Part shown: positions 46,007 through 56,782 of the stretch, piece by piece | Position numbering within the stretch: the stretch's first letter is position 1 | Layout of the letters: the number at the start of each line of letters is the position of its first letter | From: Scalesia atractyloides | Taxonomy: Eukaryota; Streptophyta; Magnoliopsida; Asterales; Asteraceae | Assembly: GCA_947069175.1 (NCBI GenBank) | Contig: CAMTDV010000009.1 | Span: 9,867,663-9,931,662 of the forward strand | DNA: 64,000 nt | Direction of reading: 5' to 3' | The notes under the pieces: model-generated | What the model saw: the letters and a program-made list of their open reading frames with translations, nothing else | Database searches by the model: none | What the model was told of the DNA's origin: nothing | Position numbers and translations under genes: made by a program

Positions 46007-47262
46007 TGTAACATTTGTAAAAATCGGGTTTTCAAAACCCGCTCCGTTTTGTAATCGAATATCAAGTTATAAAAGTTACGTTGAATATTTATGATTATTT
46101 ATATATAAAACGATACATAATTAATAAATAGACTAAACTATAAAAATTATATTTGATAAAAAGTTAAAATAAATAAATAAAAAAATTATGTTGCTGCCGG
46201 GACTCGAACCCGGGTCAGCCAAGACACACTCCAACGCCTTAACACACACTCACATCACCACTCCGCCGCTTTGTGTTTTCTGTTATCTCTAGGAAACAAA
46301 TGAGATTTATATACAGACTAGGTTAAACCGGTTCCGCCAACTGAGAAACGGAAAACGGCAAAGCAATCGTCAAATCGTTTGATTTCTCGCGTATACACGT
46401 TCATAACCGATGAACCGATGTCTTTAATCAATTCAGAATTGATTGAGCATCAAGTCTCATCATTATCGGTCTTCATAACCGAAAAGCAATCAAATCCTGA
46501 ATACTTCAACCCAAGATCACTCTCGCGACTCAGAAACGTCATAACCATACTCCATTTCATTTTCATCACATTTTCAGACCATCAGAACGCTTAAATCAAT
46601 TCGCCGGAATTTTCTGCAAATCCCGCCGGAAAACCGTATTCATCCTCAAACGGTAATTCTCTCAATATTATTGCAGTTCAACAATTATTAGACTATTTCT
46701 AACTTAAACCTCTCAATTGAAATCGAATTCAACTAATTCCAGTTCGCCGGAACTCCCCTGAAAATTTCTAATTCCGTCTGTGAAACGGTAAGGGTCTTCA
46801 AACACATCGTTAACGTTTGTTTGTCACTTCAATTCCACATTCGACTGATCAAAATAGTTAATTATCTTGTTCAGTTGAAGAGCATAAAAACAGGAACCGA
46901 CACATCGCCGGAAATCTGAAATAAACCGTTCATCGGTATGTTCACCTCTAATTACCGTCTCTGCCTTTTCATTTAAGCTTTAATAATGTCTGTAAATCGT
47001 AAACACAAGGAACGAATTAGTAAATCAGTTGACTGTAATTTGAATGAAGAAGACGAAGCTAACTAAGTTATAAGTATATTTAAAACTAGTAAAATGAACG
47101 GGTTAGACACACAGTCCAGCGGTGGACTGTGTGCAAAATACAAACGCACGTCCCGAGTTCAATTCCTGCTATACGCACTCCTCATATAATAAAATGCCTT
47201 TTTGTTTAAAAACTAAACCGGGATTAACTCAGTTAGTTGTTAAGTATAATAAAAACCGCGAT
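46007..47262 (+). repeat. E3 3' LTR, truncated
   Basis: Matches 37842-39098 closely, then switches to a TA-rich tract exactly where the 5' LTR continues to tRNA-like unit 2. It keeps the reversed unit (46195-46270) and forward unit 1 (47100-47172, with B-box decayed to GAGTTCAATTCC). Confidence 0.9.
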
Positions 47263-48056
47263 ATATATAATATATATATATATATATAATATATATATAT
47301 TATACACACACGGAGTCAGTTCAACTAAGAACCACCTCGAGTTATGAGAACCTTGAGAACTCTTACTTCCCGCGCGATTTGGGCTACAATGTTTTGCACA
47401 TACATAGATGAACATGTTATAAACACATCTCTAAAAAAAAATTGTCGAGTCGGCATCACCAATAATTTTTTTACACCAGATGTAAATTTTTGCATGCGAC
47501 ATTTTTTTTTCGCTCGAACAAGTGATTTTTCTAAAGAATTTTAGAATTTTTTTTGGATAAACCCTTTGGAAGGCCTATTTCTCATCCATACTTTTGTGTT
47601 TCGTACTCTTATACACTCATACACAAGGATCATCCCATTCAATATCTATGTTCATCCATTGTAACATTGCGATATCCACTAAAATGCAATCATGAATGAT
47701 TATACATCATCGAGGAGTATGTTTAAGCTCTTAACATCATGACGCCTGAGTATGCGTTAAACCCAAACATGATTATGAAAGCAGTCTAGTCCACATGAAT
47801 CACCAGCCCAACTCAACTATGATTGTTGCACCCAAAATACAAACTTTATACCCAACTCTAGATCCTCCATTTTCATTGATACATTTACGATGAAAGTCTT
47901 CGGTTGTACTCGTATATGAAAAATGGCGAAGGAAGCGCTGATGACAGTTCATTACCATATATGGTTCTTGGTTAAGATCCGCACTGAAATTTATCAGAAC
48001 AATGGGGCTGAACTAGACATAAATATAGATGATTGCAATCTCATTTATATGACTTT
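47263..48056. other. TA tract, third dispersed-repeat copy and duplicated segment
   Basis: 47263-47305 is a TA-rich tract. 47327-47480 is a diverged copy of the 1408/1761 repeat. 47880-48056 is related to 228-500 and 4245-4517 ('gatccgcactgaaat', 'gatgattgcaat'). No gene is supported. Confidence 0.5.
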
Positions 48057-48940
48057 TGTCACACCCGACCCGCAGCAGATATGGTACGGGACATGATGAT
48101 TGTCGATAGATTATGACACTATTATAAGTTTATATATTTAAAAGCACCAAATTTAAATTGTTACACGTGATCATAAAATATTCTCAACAAAAATTCATAC
48201 AATATATAGAAGGTAATTAAATCATGAACAAATCTCTCATTTATTACTAATGCACACCCTATGTGTCTTCAACTTCAAACGCCCTCAAAGTCATGTACCT
48301 GTATCATGCGTAAAAAGGTTTTAGGTAAACATAATGTTGGTGAATAGATCTAATTTTTAAATATAATGATTTGCTTTATTATTTGATTTATTTCCCTTAG
48401 AAATAATTTTAACATGCAATTTCATGTGTTGTAGAAACATCCATAATGATCACGAGCACCAAATCACAACAACAAACAACAATTCACCACAATCACTAAA
48501 TAGAAACAATGAGATTCAAACCCCGAAGAGCGAATCTAATCGTGGCGATACTAAGTTCACTCTATGGCCGTGGGAATCTAGTCATCCATGGAACCACAAT
48601 AGAAACATGTGACATAAAGTGAGTAAACACATAGATAGACGTATATGCAACAATAGGTAGTAGAAACAATAGATACATGAACACGAACACATATCGACAC
48701 ATTGATTTTGCATGTTATTTATTCAGTTAGAAAACTAATAACAATGACACATAACACACCCCAAAAATGTTTAAATGACAAAAAAAAGGAAAAAGAGATA
48801 GAACTAATCACCGGTTGCAAAGAAATGATCCACGAGAATTAACGCACGACAAGAAACGGATCAATCTAAAACAATAACGAAAATAATCACCCTAAAATAT
48901 AATAAACGAAATCCTAAACGAACAAACAATGCATTAATAT
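48057..48940 (-). repeat. Old LTR fragment related to the E2/E3 family
   Basis: Starts TGTCACACCCGACCCGCAGC, the complement of the E2/E3 LTR end. Further in it has the complements of 'acacatgatacaggt' (about 48298-48315) and 'ttttggggtgt' (about 48755) in the right order. It is strongly diverged and incomplete, ending before the tRNA-like array would begin. Confidence 0.55.
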
Positions 48941-49219
48941 TAGGAAATTGGGTTCTCCTATTTGGGGACTTAGATTATATAAAATAATTATTTAGCATGA
49001 TTTCCAAATCAATATATATATTTATATATATGTATATATTTATATGAGAAAAGTGAATATGAGGCTATTATGCATCTAAATTGTATGGGAAATCAATCAA
49101 AACTATGTTGTTTTGGTTAAACCTAATTAAAAAAAAACTTTAGTGTTATCTGATACCCAATTTCATACTCATTTGAATTTTGCATCCCTCCCAACTCAAT
49201 CGTATTTGCATGATTTTTA

Positions 49220-49655
49220 TGTAAGATTAAATCTACGTAACATATTTATATGTTTATTATATGTACGTATTAATCTATTTTGTGCCCTTATAATCATTTA
49301 TATAATATGATCAATTGTTAATATACCCTAAGTTATATAACTGGTAAATCCTTGATGGACGGAATTACCCTTAGTGACTTCTAATGGGTTTCCCCTGGTT
49401 GTATATATATGGGCTTATAAGGAGAGAATTAGGTTAACACAACACACCAATTCGTAACTATCTATCCTCCCTCTCAAGGTTCAAACCGAACCCTAACACC
49501 ATCCTCACGTATACACCCAAAGGGAACCCGACAACACTCGGAAGATGTCGATGAACCCGGTGATTGCTTCGGTTGTGGGTCTGACCAACTTGTCAGGTAT
49601 ACAATCTCTAACACTTATCGGTTCTTCTCTCATATACGTAAGAATCTGAACAACA
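49220..49655 (+). repeat. Copia 5' LTR
   Basis: 436 bp. TATATATAT at about 49402 is a likely TATA box. The LTR contains an ATG frame (49545) that probably starts gag. Confidence 0.9.
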
Positions 49656-49657
49656 TG

Positions 49658-49669
49658 TGGTATCACGAG
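49658..49669 (+). other. Copia primer-binding site (imperfect)
   Basis: TGGTATCACGAG: the first eight bases match the iMet-type site TGGTATCAGAGC, then it departs. Confidence 0.6.
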
Positions 49670-49982
49670 TAATGTTGATAAAAATCGGATTTTTACGTGT
49701 TCTTCCTTTTATTTTGGAATAAAAAAACTGGAAAAACTGTATCTGTTTTGTCTAATACCTGATAAACAATCATGGATTTCGTCTTATTCACCAACGAAAT
49801 TCATTTAATAATCAGATTAATGGGTGTTTTGATCTAAAATTTGTTCATAACAGTAAGTTCGGGTTTTTTATGTTCTTCGTGTTCTTGATGATTTTCTGCA
49901 ATTAACCCTAATTTTGGTTGAGAATCTGCATGAAAACGTGTTTTTGTGATTTACGAAGTAAATTCTAACCTAAAATCCCGCT

Positions 49983-50068
49983 TTGCTCGATTTTGATTAT
50001 GCACTTCGAGAGAAAGCCCCTCCTGAGCTCACTGATAATAGTACTCCTGCTAAAAGGATTTTACATGA
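49983..50068 (+). repeat. Second copy of a gag fragment in the copia leader
   Basis: Matches 50792-50880 almost exactly ('gctcgattttgattatgcac'), but without the base loss that breaks gag at 50834. It lies inside the presumed intron, between the primer site and exon 2. Confidence 0.82.
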
Positions 50069-50500
50069 ATTAGAAGTCTTTATATCATATTCAAACCCCG
50101 GAAAACAAGGGGCTTGGTGTTCAATACTTGTTTTGAATTAGAAGTCTTTATATCATATCCAAAACCTTAAAATTACTTATAAAACACTTTGTTTTGAATT
50201 CAAAGATTTTATATCATATTCAAAACCTTCAACTTCAAAAACCTTGCTTAACTTAAATAACCTTTTATGTTTCACATCTGCCCAAAGGTGATGTGTTACA
50301 CTTATACATGTTACTTTAACAAGTTAAGCATTGTAACTTAGTTCACCTTATTTTCATAAATGTTTCACATCTGCCCAAAGGTGTTGTGCTACATACATGT
50401 CATGTGAACCAAGTACCTTGTCTAAAACTTGAATGTATCATTTTCTGCCCAAAGGTGATATGCTACATTCATGTTGCATACTTATGCTTAAATGAATAAC
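50069..50500 (+). repeat. Short tandem repeats in the copia leader
   Basis: A ~60-bp word ('gaattagaagtctttatatcatattc') occurs three times (50068-50230), and a ~40-bp word ('cacatctgcccaaaggtgatgtgctaca' type) occurs at about 50272, 50363 and 50445. Confidence 0.65.
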
Positions 50501-51486
50501 ACATAGCCAAAGCGAAAGTTATTTATTTAATTAACTTAATATTGGTGTTATAATTATCTATCACAGCTTCCTTAGTATAATGGTCCTTAGTGTACCTTAT
50601 GCCTGCCTTAGATTTAACTGCCTCTTGTTCACTCTAAGTCCTTCTATGCTTAACTGTCTCATTCTAATTTTTTCTTCTTTTTTCTCCTAACTACCTTATT
50701 TTTTCCCAAATTATCAGCTCCTAATTGTGGGATTGAAACCTTGACTGGTGCTAACTTTCATGCATGGAAAGATTCTCTTAACATGACTCTCGCTTTGCTC
50801 GATTTTGATTACGCACTTCGAGAGAAAGCCCTCCTGAGCTCACTGATAATAGTACTCCTGCTGAAAGGATTTTACATGAGAAATAGGAGAGGTGTAACAA
50901 AATGTCTCTCATGTTTATCAAAAACTCTATCAGCATTGACATTCGAGGGTCTATTCCTGATTCCAACATTGCTTCTACTTATCTGGCTTCTGTGGAGGAA
51001 CAATTCAAGGGAACCTCAAAAGCGCATGCTAGCACTCTCATTCTGAAGTTGGTGACTGCAAAGTATGATGGGAGAAGCGGTCTCCGGGCCCACATCATGA
51101 TGATGAACGACATGGCCCAGAAGCTCAATGGATTAGACATGGCGATCAAGGATGGTTTCCTGGTTCACTTCATCATGACCTCTCTTCCTGCTGCTTATGA
51201 CACCTTTAAGATCAATTACAACATGCAGAATGAAAAATGGACGATGAATCAGTTGATTGCCATGTGTGTGCAAGAGGAAGAGCGTCAGAAGATCGAGAAA
51301 CCTGATGTTGCTTACATGGTGACCGCTAATCCAAAGAAGAGGAAGGGAAACTATAATAATAACAAATCTGCTCCTAAGTCCCAAAAGAATGATGCTGGTA
51401 CTTCCTCCAGCTCTCAGAACTCCAAATCTAATGGTAAGTCTTACTGTAAGTTCTGCCGAAAGGAAGGACATAAGCAGAAAGAATGC

Positions 51487-52317
51487 CCTGAGTTTAAGGA
51501 GTGGCTGGCTAAGCGATGTAATAATATCTTCATGATACTTGAGTCCTTTAATTTAAATGTTCCATCTAACAGTTGGTGGTTTGATTCTTGTTCTATGGTT
51601 CATGTGACCAATTCTCTACAGGGATTCCTTACAACCCGGAAGCTGGAAAGAAACCAAAGCACACTTAAGCTTGGGGATGGAAAAGCATTAGTAGTCAAGG
51701 CTATGGGAACTTTAGAATTAATAATGAAAACTGGTTTATGTATTAAACTGTATGATACCTTATATGTTCCTGAGATTACTCGAAATCTTGTATCAGGACC
51801 AAAGTTAGACATGGATAGTTTTGAATATTCCCATGGTCATGGCAAACTTACTATTACTTATGATTCTCAAGTGTTTGGTTATGGTTTTCTGGTTGATGGT
51901 CTCTATAGATTAGAACTTGATGATGTTTTCTCTAAATCTTTGTTATCATATAATATTAATGAAACATTAACAAAGAAGAAACGAAAAAGAGACTTAGAAA
52001 CTTCATCCATGTTATGGCATCAACGTTTAGGCCATATTTCACGAGAAAGGTTATCCAGACTCATGAAGGATGGAGTTTTACCATCTCTTGATTTCAATGA
52101 CTTTGGAACATGTGACAAATGCCTTAAAGGTAAAATGACATCAGCAACTAAGAAAGGTGCCACTAGAAGCTCTAACTTATTAGAACTCATTCACAGTGAG
52201 ATCAGTGGTCCTTACAATATTGCCGGCATAACTGGACATACTTCATTTATCACTTTTATTTATGATTTTCTCGTTATATGTACTTGTATCTCATTAAAGA
52301 AAAATCTGAATCACTAA
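51487..52317 (+). pseudogene. pol: Copia protease and integrase N-terminus
   Basis: Continues the gag frame. Protease WWFDSCSMVHVTN: the catalytic Asp-Ser-Gly is Asp-Ser-Cys here, so protease should be inactive. Integrase zinc domain LWHQRLGHISRERLSRL ... CDKCLKGKM is intact. The first catalytic Asp region reads FITFIYDF, where Asp-Asp is expected. A frameshift near 52270 then ends the frame at 52317. Confidence 0.8.
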
Positions 52318-53510
52318 CAACTTTTGAAGATTATAAAAGTGAAGTTGAAAAAGAATTAGATCGTCAAATAAAAGTTGTGAGATCAGATAGAGGAGGTGAA
52401 TATTATGGTCGACATACTGATGTGGGTCAAGCCCCTGGCCCATTTTATGAGTTCTGTAAGAGCCAGGGGATTGTCAACCAGTACATTATGCCAGGTGCTC
52501 CTCAGCAGAACGGTGTCGCTGAGAGAAGAAATAGAACCCTTATGGACATGGTATGCAGTATGTTAGCTAATTCTCAGTTATCTCTATTCCTCTGGACTGA
52601 GGCCTTAAAAGCAGCTGTTCATATACTCGATAGAGTTCCTTCCAAGTCTGTCCCTAAAACTCCTTATGAACTTTGGACCGGAAGGAAACCGAGTCTTAGA
52701 TATATGAAAGTATGGGGTTGCATTGCCGAGGCTAAGCTTTATAATCCTTTCTTAAAGAAACTTGACATGAAAACCGTCAGTTGTTTCTTCATCGGATATC
52801 CCGAGCACTCAAAGGGTTATAGATTCTATTGTCCTTCCCATGTTACTTCTATTGTAGAAACCAAGCATGCTGCGTTCCTAGAAGATTTAAAGGTCGGTGG
52901 GAGCAGTGAAAATCCATTTGAAGATTTGCAAGAAGTACAAGACGCGGGGAGGAGACACTCGTCGCTTATTATCACTCCGGTTACTACTCTTGTACACGAT
53001 GTTGCACCTCAAATCACTGCACCAACTATCACACAACCAAATCTATACACAACAGTCAATGAAAACACATCAAACGCGCAACCTCAAGACAGTGCTGAAC
53101 CCGTTAATCAACCCAGGAGGTTATCTAGGCCTAAAAAGCCTACTAACTTTGATGATTTTGTTACCTACCTGGCTAAAGATGAAATGGATTCTGGAAAGCT
53201 TACTGATCCCAACTCTTACAATGAAGCCATTACCAGTGATCAGTCTTCTGAATGGAAGAAAGCTATGACTGATGAGCTTGAATCCATGAAGAAAAATGAC
53301 GTTTGGGATTTAGTTGAATTACCCAACGGTGCCAAACCCGTAGGATGTAAATGGGTCTTCAAAACTAAACTGGATTCGAATGGAAACGTTGAGAGCTATA
53401 AAGCACGATTAGTTGCAAAAGGCTACACTCAGAAAGAGGGAATTGATTATCAAGAGACTTTTTCACCTGTCTCTCGAAAAGATTCCTTAAGGATCGTATG
53501 GCCCTCGTAG
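52278..53510 (+). pseudogene. pol: Copia integrase core and RT N-terminus
   Basis: VVRSDRGGEY gives the second integrase Asp; PQQNGVAERRNRTL the catalytic Glu. A GKPS-like WTGRKPSLRYMKVWGC segment follows. RT starts around 53240 (WKKAMTDELESMKKNDVW) with WVFKTK and ARLVAKGYTQKEGIDY. A frameshift near 53498 breaks RT. Confidence 0.83.
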
Positions 53511-54772
53511 CTCATTTTGATTTAGAGCTACATCAGATGGACGTTAAAACCGCTTTCCTCAATGGCAACTTGGATGAAGAAGTGTTCATGAAACAACCTG
53601 AAGGCTTGAAACCTGAAGGTCAAGAACATTTAGTTTGCAAGTTAAAGAATCCATATATGGGTTAAAACAGCCTCGCGACAATGGCACTTAAAGTTTGATG
53701 AAGTCATGAAGAAACAAGGTTTCCTAAAGAATCAAGTGGATCAATGTACCTACCTCAAAATGAGTGGGGGTAACTTTACTATACTTGTCCTTTATGTTGA
53801 TGACATCTTATTAGCAAGTAATAGTTTGGATATGGTGCATGAGTCGAAGCGCTTACTCTCGTGTAATTTCGACATGAGGATCTCAGAGAGGCTTCTTATG
53901 TTATTGGCATCGAAATACACCGAGACAGACCTAATGGAATTCTAGGATTATCTCAGAAAGCCTACATTGAGCGTGTACTCACACGTTTTAACATGCAGAA
54001 TTGCAATCCTACTCCTGCTCCTGTAGTCAAAGGAGATGTCTGCGGCTTATTCCAATGTCCGAAAACAAAAGTTGTGAAAGAACAAATGAGACTGATACCT
54101 TACGCATCTGTAGTCGGTAGTCTTGCATATGCCCAAGTCTGTACTCGTCCAGATATCGCTTACGTCACTGGAATGTTAGGCCGTTAAACTAATCCTGGCC
54201 CTGATTATTGGAAAGAAGCTAAGAGAGTTCTACGATATCTACAAGGGACGAAAGACTACAAACTGACTTATAAAAGGAGTGATAATTTGGAAGTGGTGGC
54301 TTATTCTGATTCTGACTTTGCCAAATGCAAATATGATCACAAATCCACTTCGAGGTATATCTTTATGTTAGCAGGCGGACCTATTTCGTGGAGAAGTTAT
54401 AAGCAACGTTTGACTGCAACATCCACAATGATGGCAGAATACATTGCGGTGTACAATGCAACGTGTCATGGAATGTTGATTAGGAATCTTATTGCTGGAC
54501 TCAAAGTAGTCAATTCCATTTCTAGACCATTGAAGCTTTACTATGATAATTCAGCTGCTGTTAGTTTTTCGATTAGTAACAGTTCGACTAGAGCTGGTTT
54601 ATTTCTTGATACGAAGTATTTGTTCGTACGTGAGCGAGTTGAGGAAAATAATCTTTGTATTGAGCATCTAAGTACTGATGATATGCTTGCGGATCCAAAG
54701 ACTAAAGGTCTCCCACCTAAAGTTTTCGAAGCACATGTTTCGAAGATGAGCTTATCTAAAGACCTTATTTAA
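53495..54772 (+). pseudogene. pol: Copia RT C-terminus and RNase H
   Basis: Several frames. HFDLELHQMDVKTAFLNG, the RT active site YVDD (53793-53804), then CTRPDIAYVTG and RNase H (VVAYSDSDFAKCKYDHKSTS, ATSTMMAEYIA, IEHLSTDDMLADPKTK). Frameshifts lie near 53665 and 53900, and a TAA at about 54185 interrupts the RT-RNase H link. RNase H from 54287 to the stop is intact. Confidence 0.85.
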
Positions 54773-55080
54773 TAGAGTACTATACTTACTTACATTTATT
54801 ATTTAATAAAATTTCCTTATTTTGAATTTGTTTGTCTCTTAATATGTTCTGCTAGTATAATGACATATAGACACTTATGAAAAACAAACCAATCTTTAAG
54901 GGCTAATTTAATTTGATCCTTAAGTTTTATATTTGGGTTGTAGTATGATTAATGGGGGTCTTGAGTTGTATAACTAACTCAACGGCTGTATTTCTCTGCT
55001 ACAATTTGGGTATAAAACTAAAATGGGTATTAACTTTTGCCCAAACTAATCTAGTAATCATAATAAATGATTACTCGGCC
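54773..55080 (+). other. Copia 3' untranslated region
   Basis: AT-rich, no gene seen. It ends at the purine tract. Confidence 0.6.
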
Positions 55081-55091
55081 AAGTGGGAGAA
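55081..55091 (+). other. Copia polypurine tract
   Basis: AAGTGGGAGAA immediately before the 3' LTR. Confidence 0.8.
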
Positions 55092-55527
55092 TGTAAGATT
55101 AATATATGTAACATATTTATATGTTTACTATATGTATGTATTTAATCTATTTTGTGCCCTTATAATCATTTATATAATATGATCAATTGTTAATATACCC
55201 TAAGTTATAAAACTGGTAAATCCTTGATGGACGGAATTACCCTTAGTGACTTCTAATGGGTTTCCCCTGGGTGTATACATATGGGCTTATAAGGAGAGAA
55301 TTAGGTTAACACAACACACCAATTCGTAACTATCTCTCCTCCCTCTCAAGGTTCAAACCGAACCCTTACACCATCCTCACATATACACCCAAAGGGAACC
55401 CGACAACACTCGGAAGATGTCGATGAACGCGGTGACTGCTTCGGTTGCGGGTCTGACCAACTTGTCAGGTATACAATCTCTAACACTTATCGGTTCTTCT
55501 CTCATATACGTAAGAATCTGAACAACA
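55092..55527 (+). repeat. Copia 3' LTR
   Basis: 436 bp, matches 49220-49655. The short ATG frame is still open, with three amino-acid changes relative to the 5' copy. Confidence 0.92.
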
Positions 55528-56121
55528 TTTTAATTAAAATCCTAAAAGTGATTCAACCTAAGGAGGTTATTGTGAATCAAACATCATTGACAACACACAC
55601 ATGTTCTCAAATATAAGCGAAGCAACACTAGGATTTAATGGAATTCAGTTAATCAATACTGAAGTAGTGAGGTTAGTATGAATTCAGTCATAAATCGTTC
55701 ATTTAATCTATCTATAATCTCTATCTATCTATAATCTCTATATACTGAAAATCACGCAATTTTTTTGTTATATGTGTTTCATAATCAATTATTTCTTTTC
55801 CCCTATCGTTCTCAACAGAAATTAAAAGTTATGTGCCTTCTTTTCTTAGGATGTAGATAGCTTTGAAAGGGACATGATATAAAATTATACATTAAAAATC
55901 ATGCAAATACGATTGAGTTTGGAGAGATGCGGAATTCAAACGGTTATGAAATTGGGTATTGGCGAATAACACAAGTAAAGATGTGATTACGATGAAGTTG
56001 GTTTTGAAAGAAAAAGATTTAATTTAATTTATTAGTTATGTTTAATCAAAACAACGACGTAGTTTTGATTGGTTCTACATATAACTTAGATGCGTAAGAA
56101 CCTCATATTCACTTTCCCTTT

Positions 56122-56611
56122 TTAAGGGAAAAATTAAGGTTTTAACCTAAAAGACTCCTTCAACTCATTCTTTAAACCGCAAATTCTGAATTTTAAGGGA
56201 AAAATTAAGGTCTTAACCTAAAAGACTCCAACTTTTTGCTTAAATCGTAATGGTAACCTTTTCTGTAAAGTTATGTGAAAAACTACATTGAATTGATATA
56301 TGTTTACCAGTCAGCAGATGGGATCAAGAAAGTTTTTAAAAATGAAAGATAAATTTAAGGAATGTTGATTTTAGTTAAATTACATAGACGAAGACAAAGA
56401 ATAAGATGTGAATACTCTTTTCTTTTATGTTGGTTAAATAGAGTTTTTTTCGTTGGATTAAGTTCTCATGGTTGGAATTTTTTTTTCAAAGCTAGTCCAA
56501 ATCACTAATGGGGTTAGATTTTTCTTCTTAAAGTGATGTCAAATTACCCTTTACCTTTAGTCATAAAATCAAATCACATGAATTATGTATGTAATTTTCT
56601 ACTACCTACAG
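56122..56611. repeat. Intergenic DNA with a short tandem duplication
   Basis: 'ttttaagggaaaaattaaggttttaacctaaaagactcc' at 56119 is repeated at 56192 after a ~35-bp spacer. Otherwise there is nothing recognisable. Confidence 0.5.
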
Positions 56612-56718
56612 GTGCTACTACTATCACTATGACTACGGCTACCCATGCCCTGCCTTTACCACTACTTCAAGATTCTCCAGCCGCTATAATTGTTTCGGCT
56701 AGTGGTCTTGACGGCATA
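56612..56718 (+). other. Possible orphan exon
   Basis: Bounded by a good acceptor ('ctactacctacag') and donor ('|gtaagtag'), 107 bp, open in one frame (…LPLPLLQDSPAAIIVSASGL…). Composition is less AT-rich than its surroundings. The family is not recognised and neighbouring exons are not seen, so it may be a captured or relict fragment. Confidence 0.3.
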
Positions 56719-56782
56719 GTAAGTAGCTTAGAAGTTAATTTTTTTTAATATATATTTTAGTTTTAAATTCAGAAAACTTGCC

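Larger units (their letters stand above)
37842..47262 (+). mobile_element. E3: young Ty3/gypsy chromovirus-type element with damaged gag-pol
   Basis: 5' LTR, iMet primer site, leader, gag, complete domain series PR-RT-RNase H-integrase-chromodomain, polypurine tract and the first 1256 bp of a 3' LTR. The LTRs differ by roughly 15 changes over the shared 1.25 kb, many of them transitions. Coding damage is limited to in-frame stops at 42467 and 43913 and a frameshift near 45104. The missing 3' LTR end removes the right target duplication. Confidence 0.92.
49545..51486 (+). pseudogene. gag: Copia gag with probable first exon in the LTR
   Basis: An ATG in the 5' LTR opens MSMNPVIASVVGLTNLS and meets a donor CAG|GTATAC (after 49596). 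An acceptor TTATCAG (50711-50717) precedes sequence in the matching phase (PNCGIETLTGANFHAWKDSL). A one-base loss near 50834 and a TAG at about 50885 (tryptophan expected) break it. It resumes at 50902 to the CCHC knuckle CKFCRKEGHKQKEC (51445-51486). UBN2-type gag region throughout. The intron is inferred from splice signals and phase only. Confidence 0.6.
49220..55527 (+). mobile_element. Ty1/copia retrotransposon, complete ends, damaged genes
   Basis: LTRs of 436 bp at each end (TGTAAGATTA ... GAACAACA), TTTTA target duplications (49215-49219 and 55528-55532), and copia domain order gag-PR-INT-RT-RNase H. The LTRs differ at roughly 13 positions, so it is moderately old. Several frameshifts and stops make it non-autonomous now. 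Confidence 0.93.
49044..56121. mobile_element. Foldback element split by a copia insertion
   Basis: 49044-49219 and 55894-56121 are inverted, imperfect copies. The outer ends share AAAGTGAATATGAGG and the inner parts share CTCAATCGTATTTGCATGAT. The copia element sits at the inner edge of the left arm. Without it, the element would be about 770 bp with ~175-230-bp arms and an interior containing (ATCT)n-like repeats (55697-55745). Outer boundaries are uncertain by several bases and no target duplication was confirmed. Confidence 0.6.

Noticed and set aside
56612..56718. Assigning the orphan exon to a transcription factor family
   Set aside because: No diagnostic DNA-binding residues are visible, so only a splice-bounded open block is reported.
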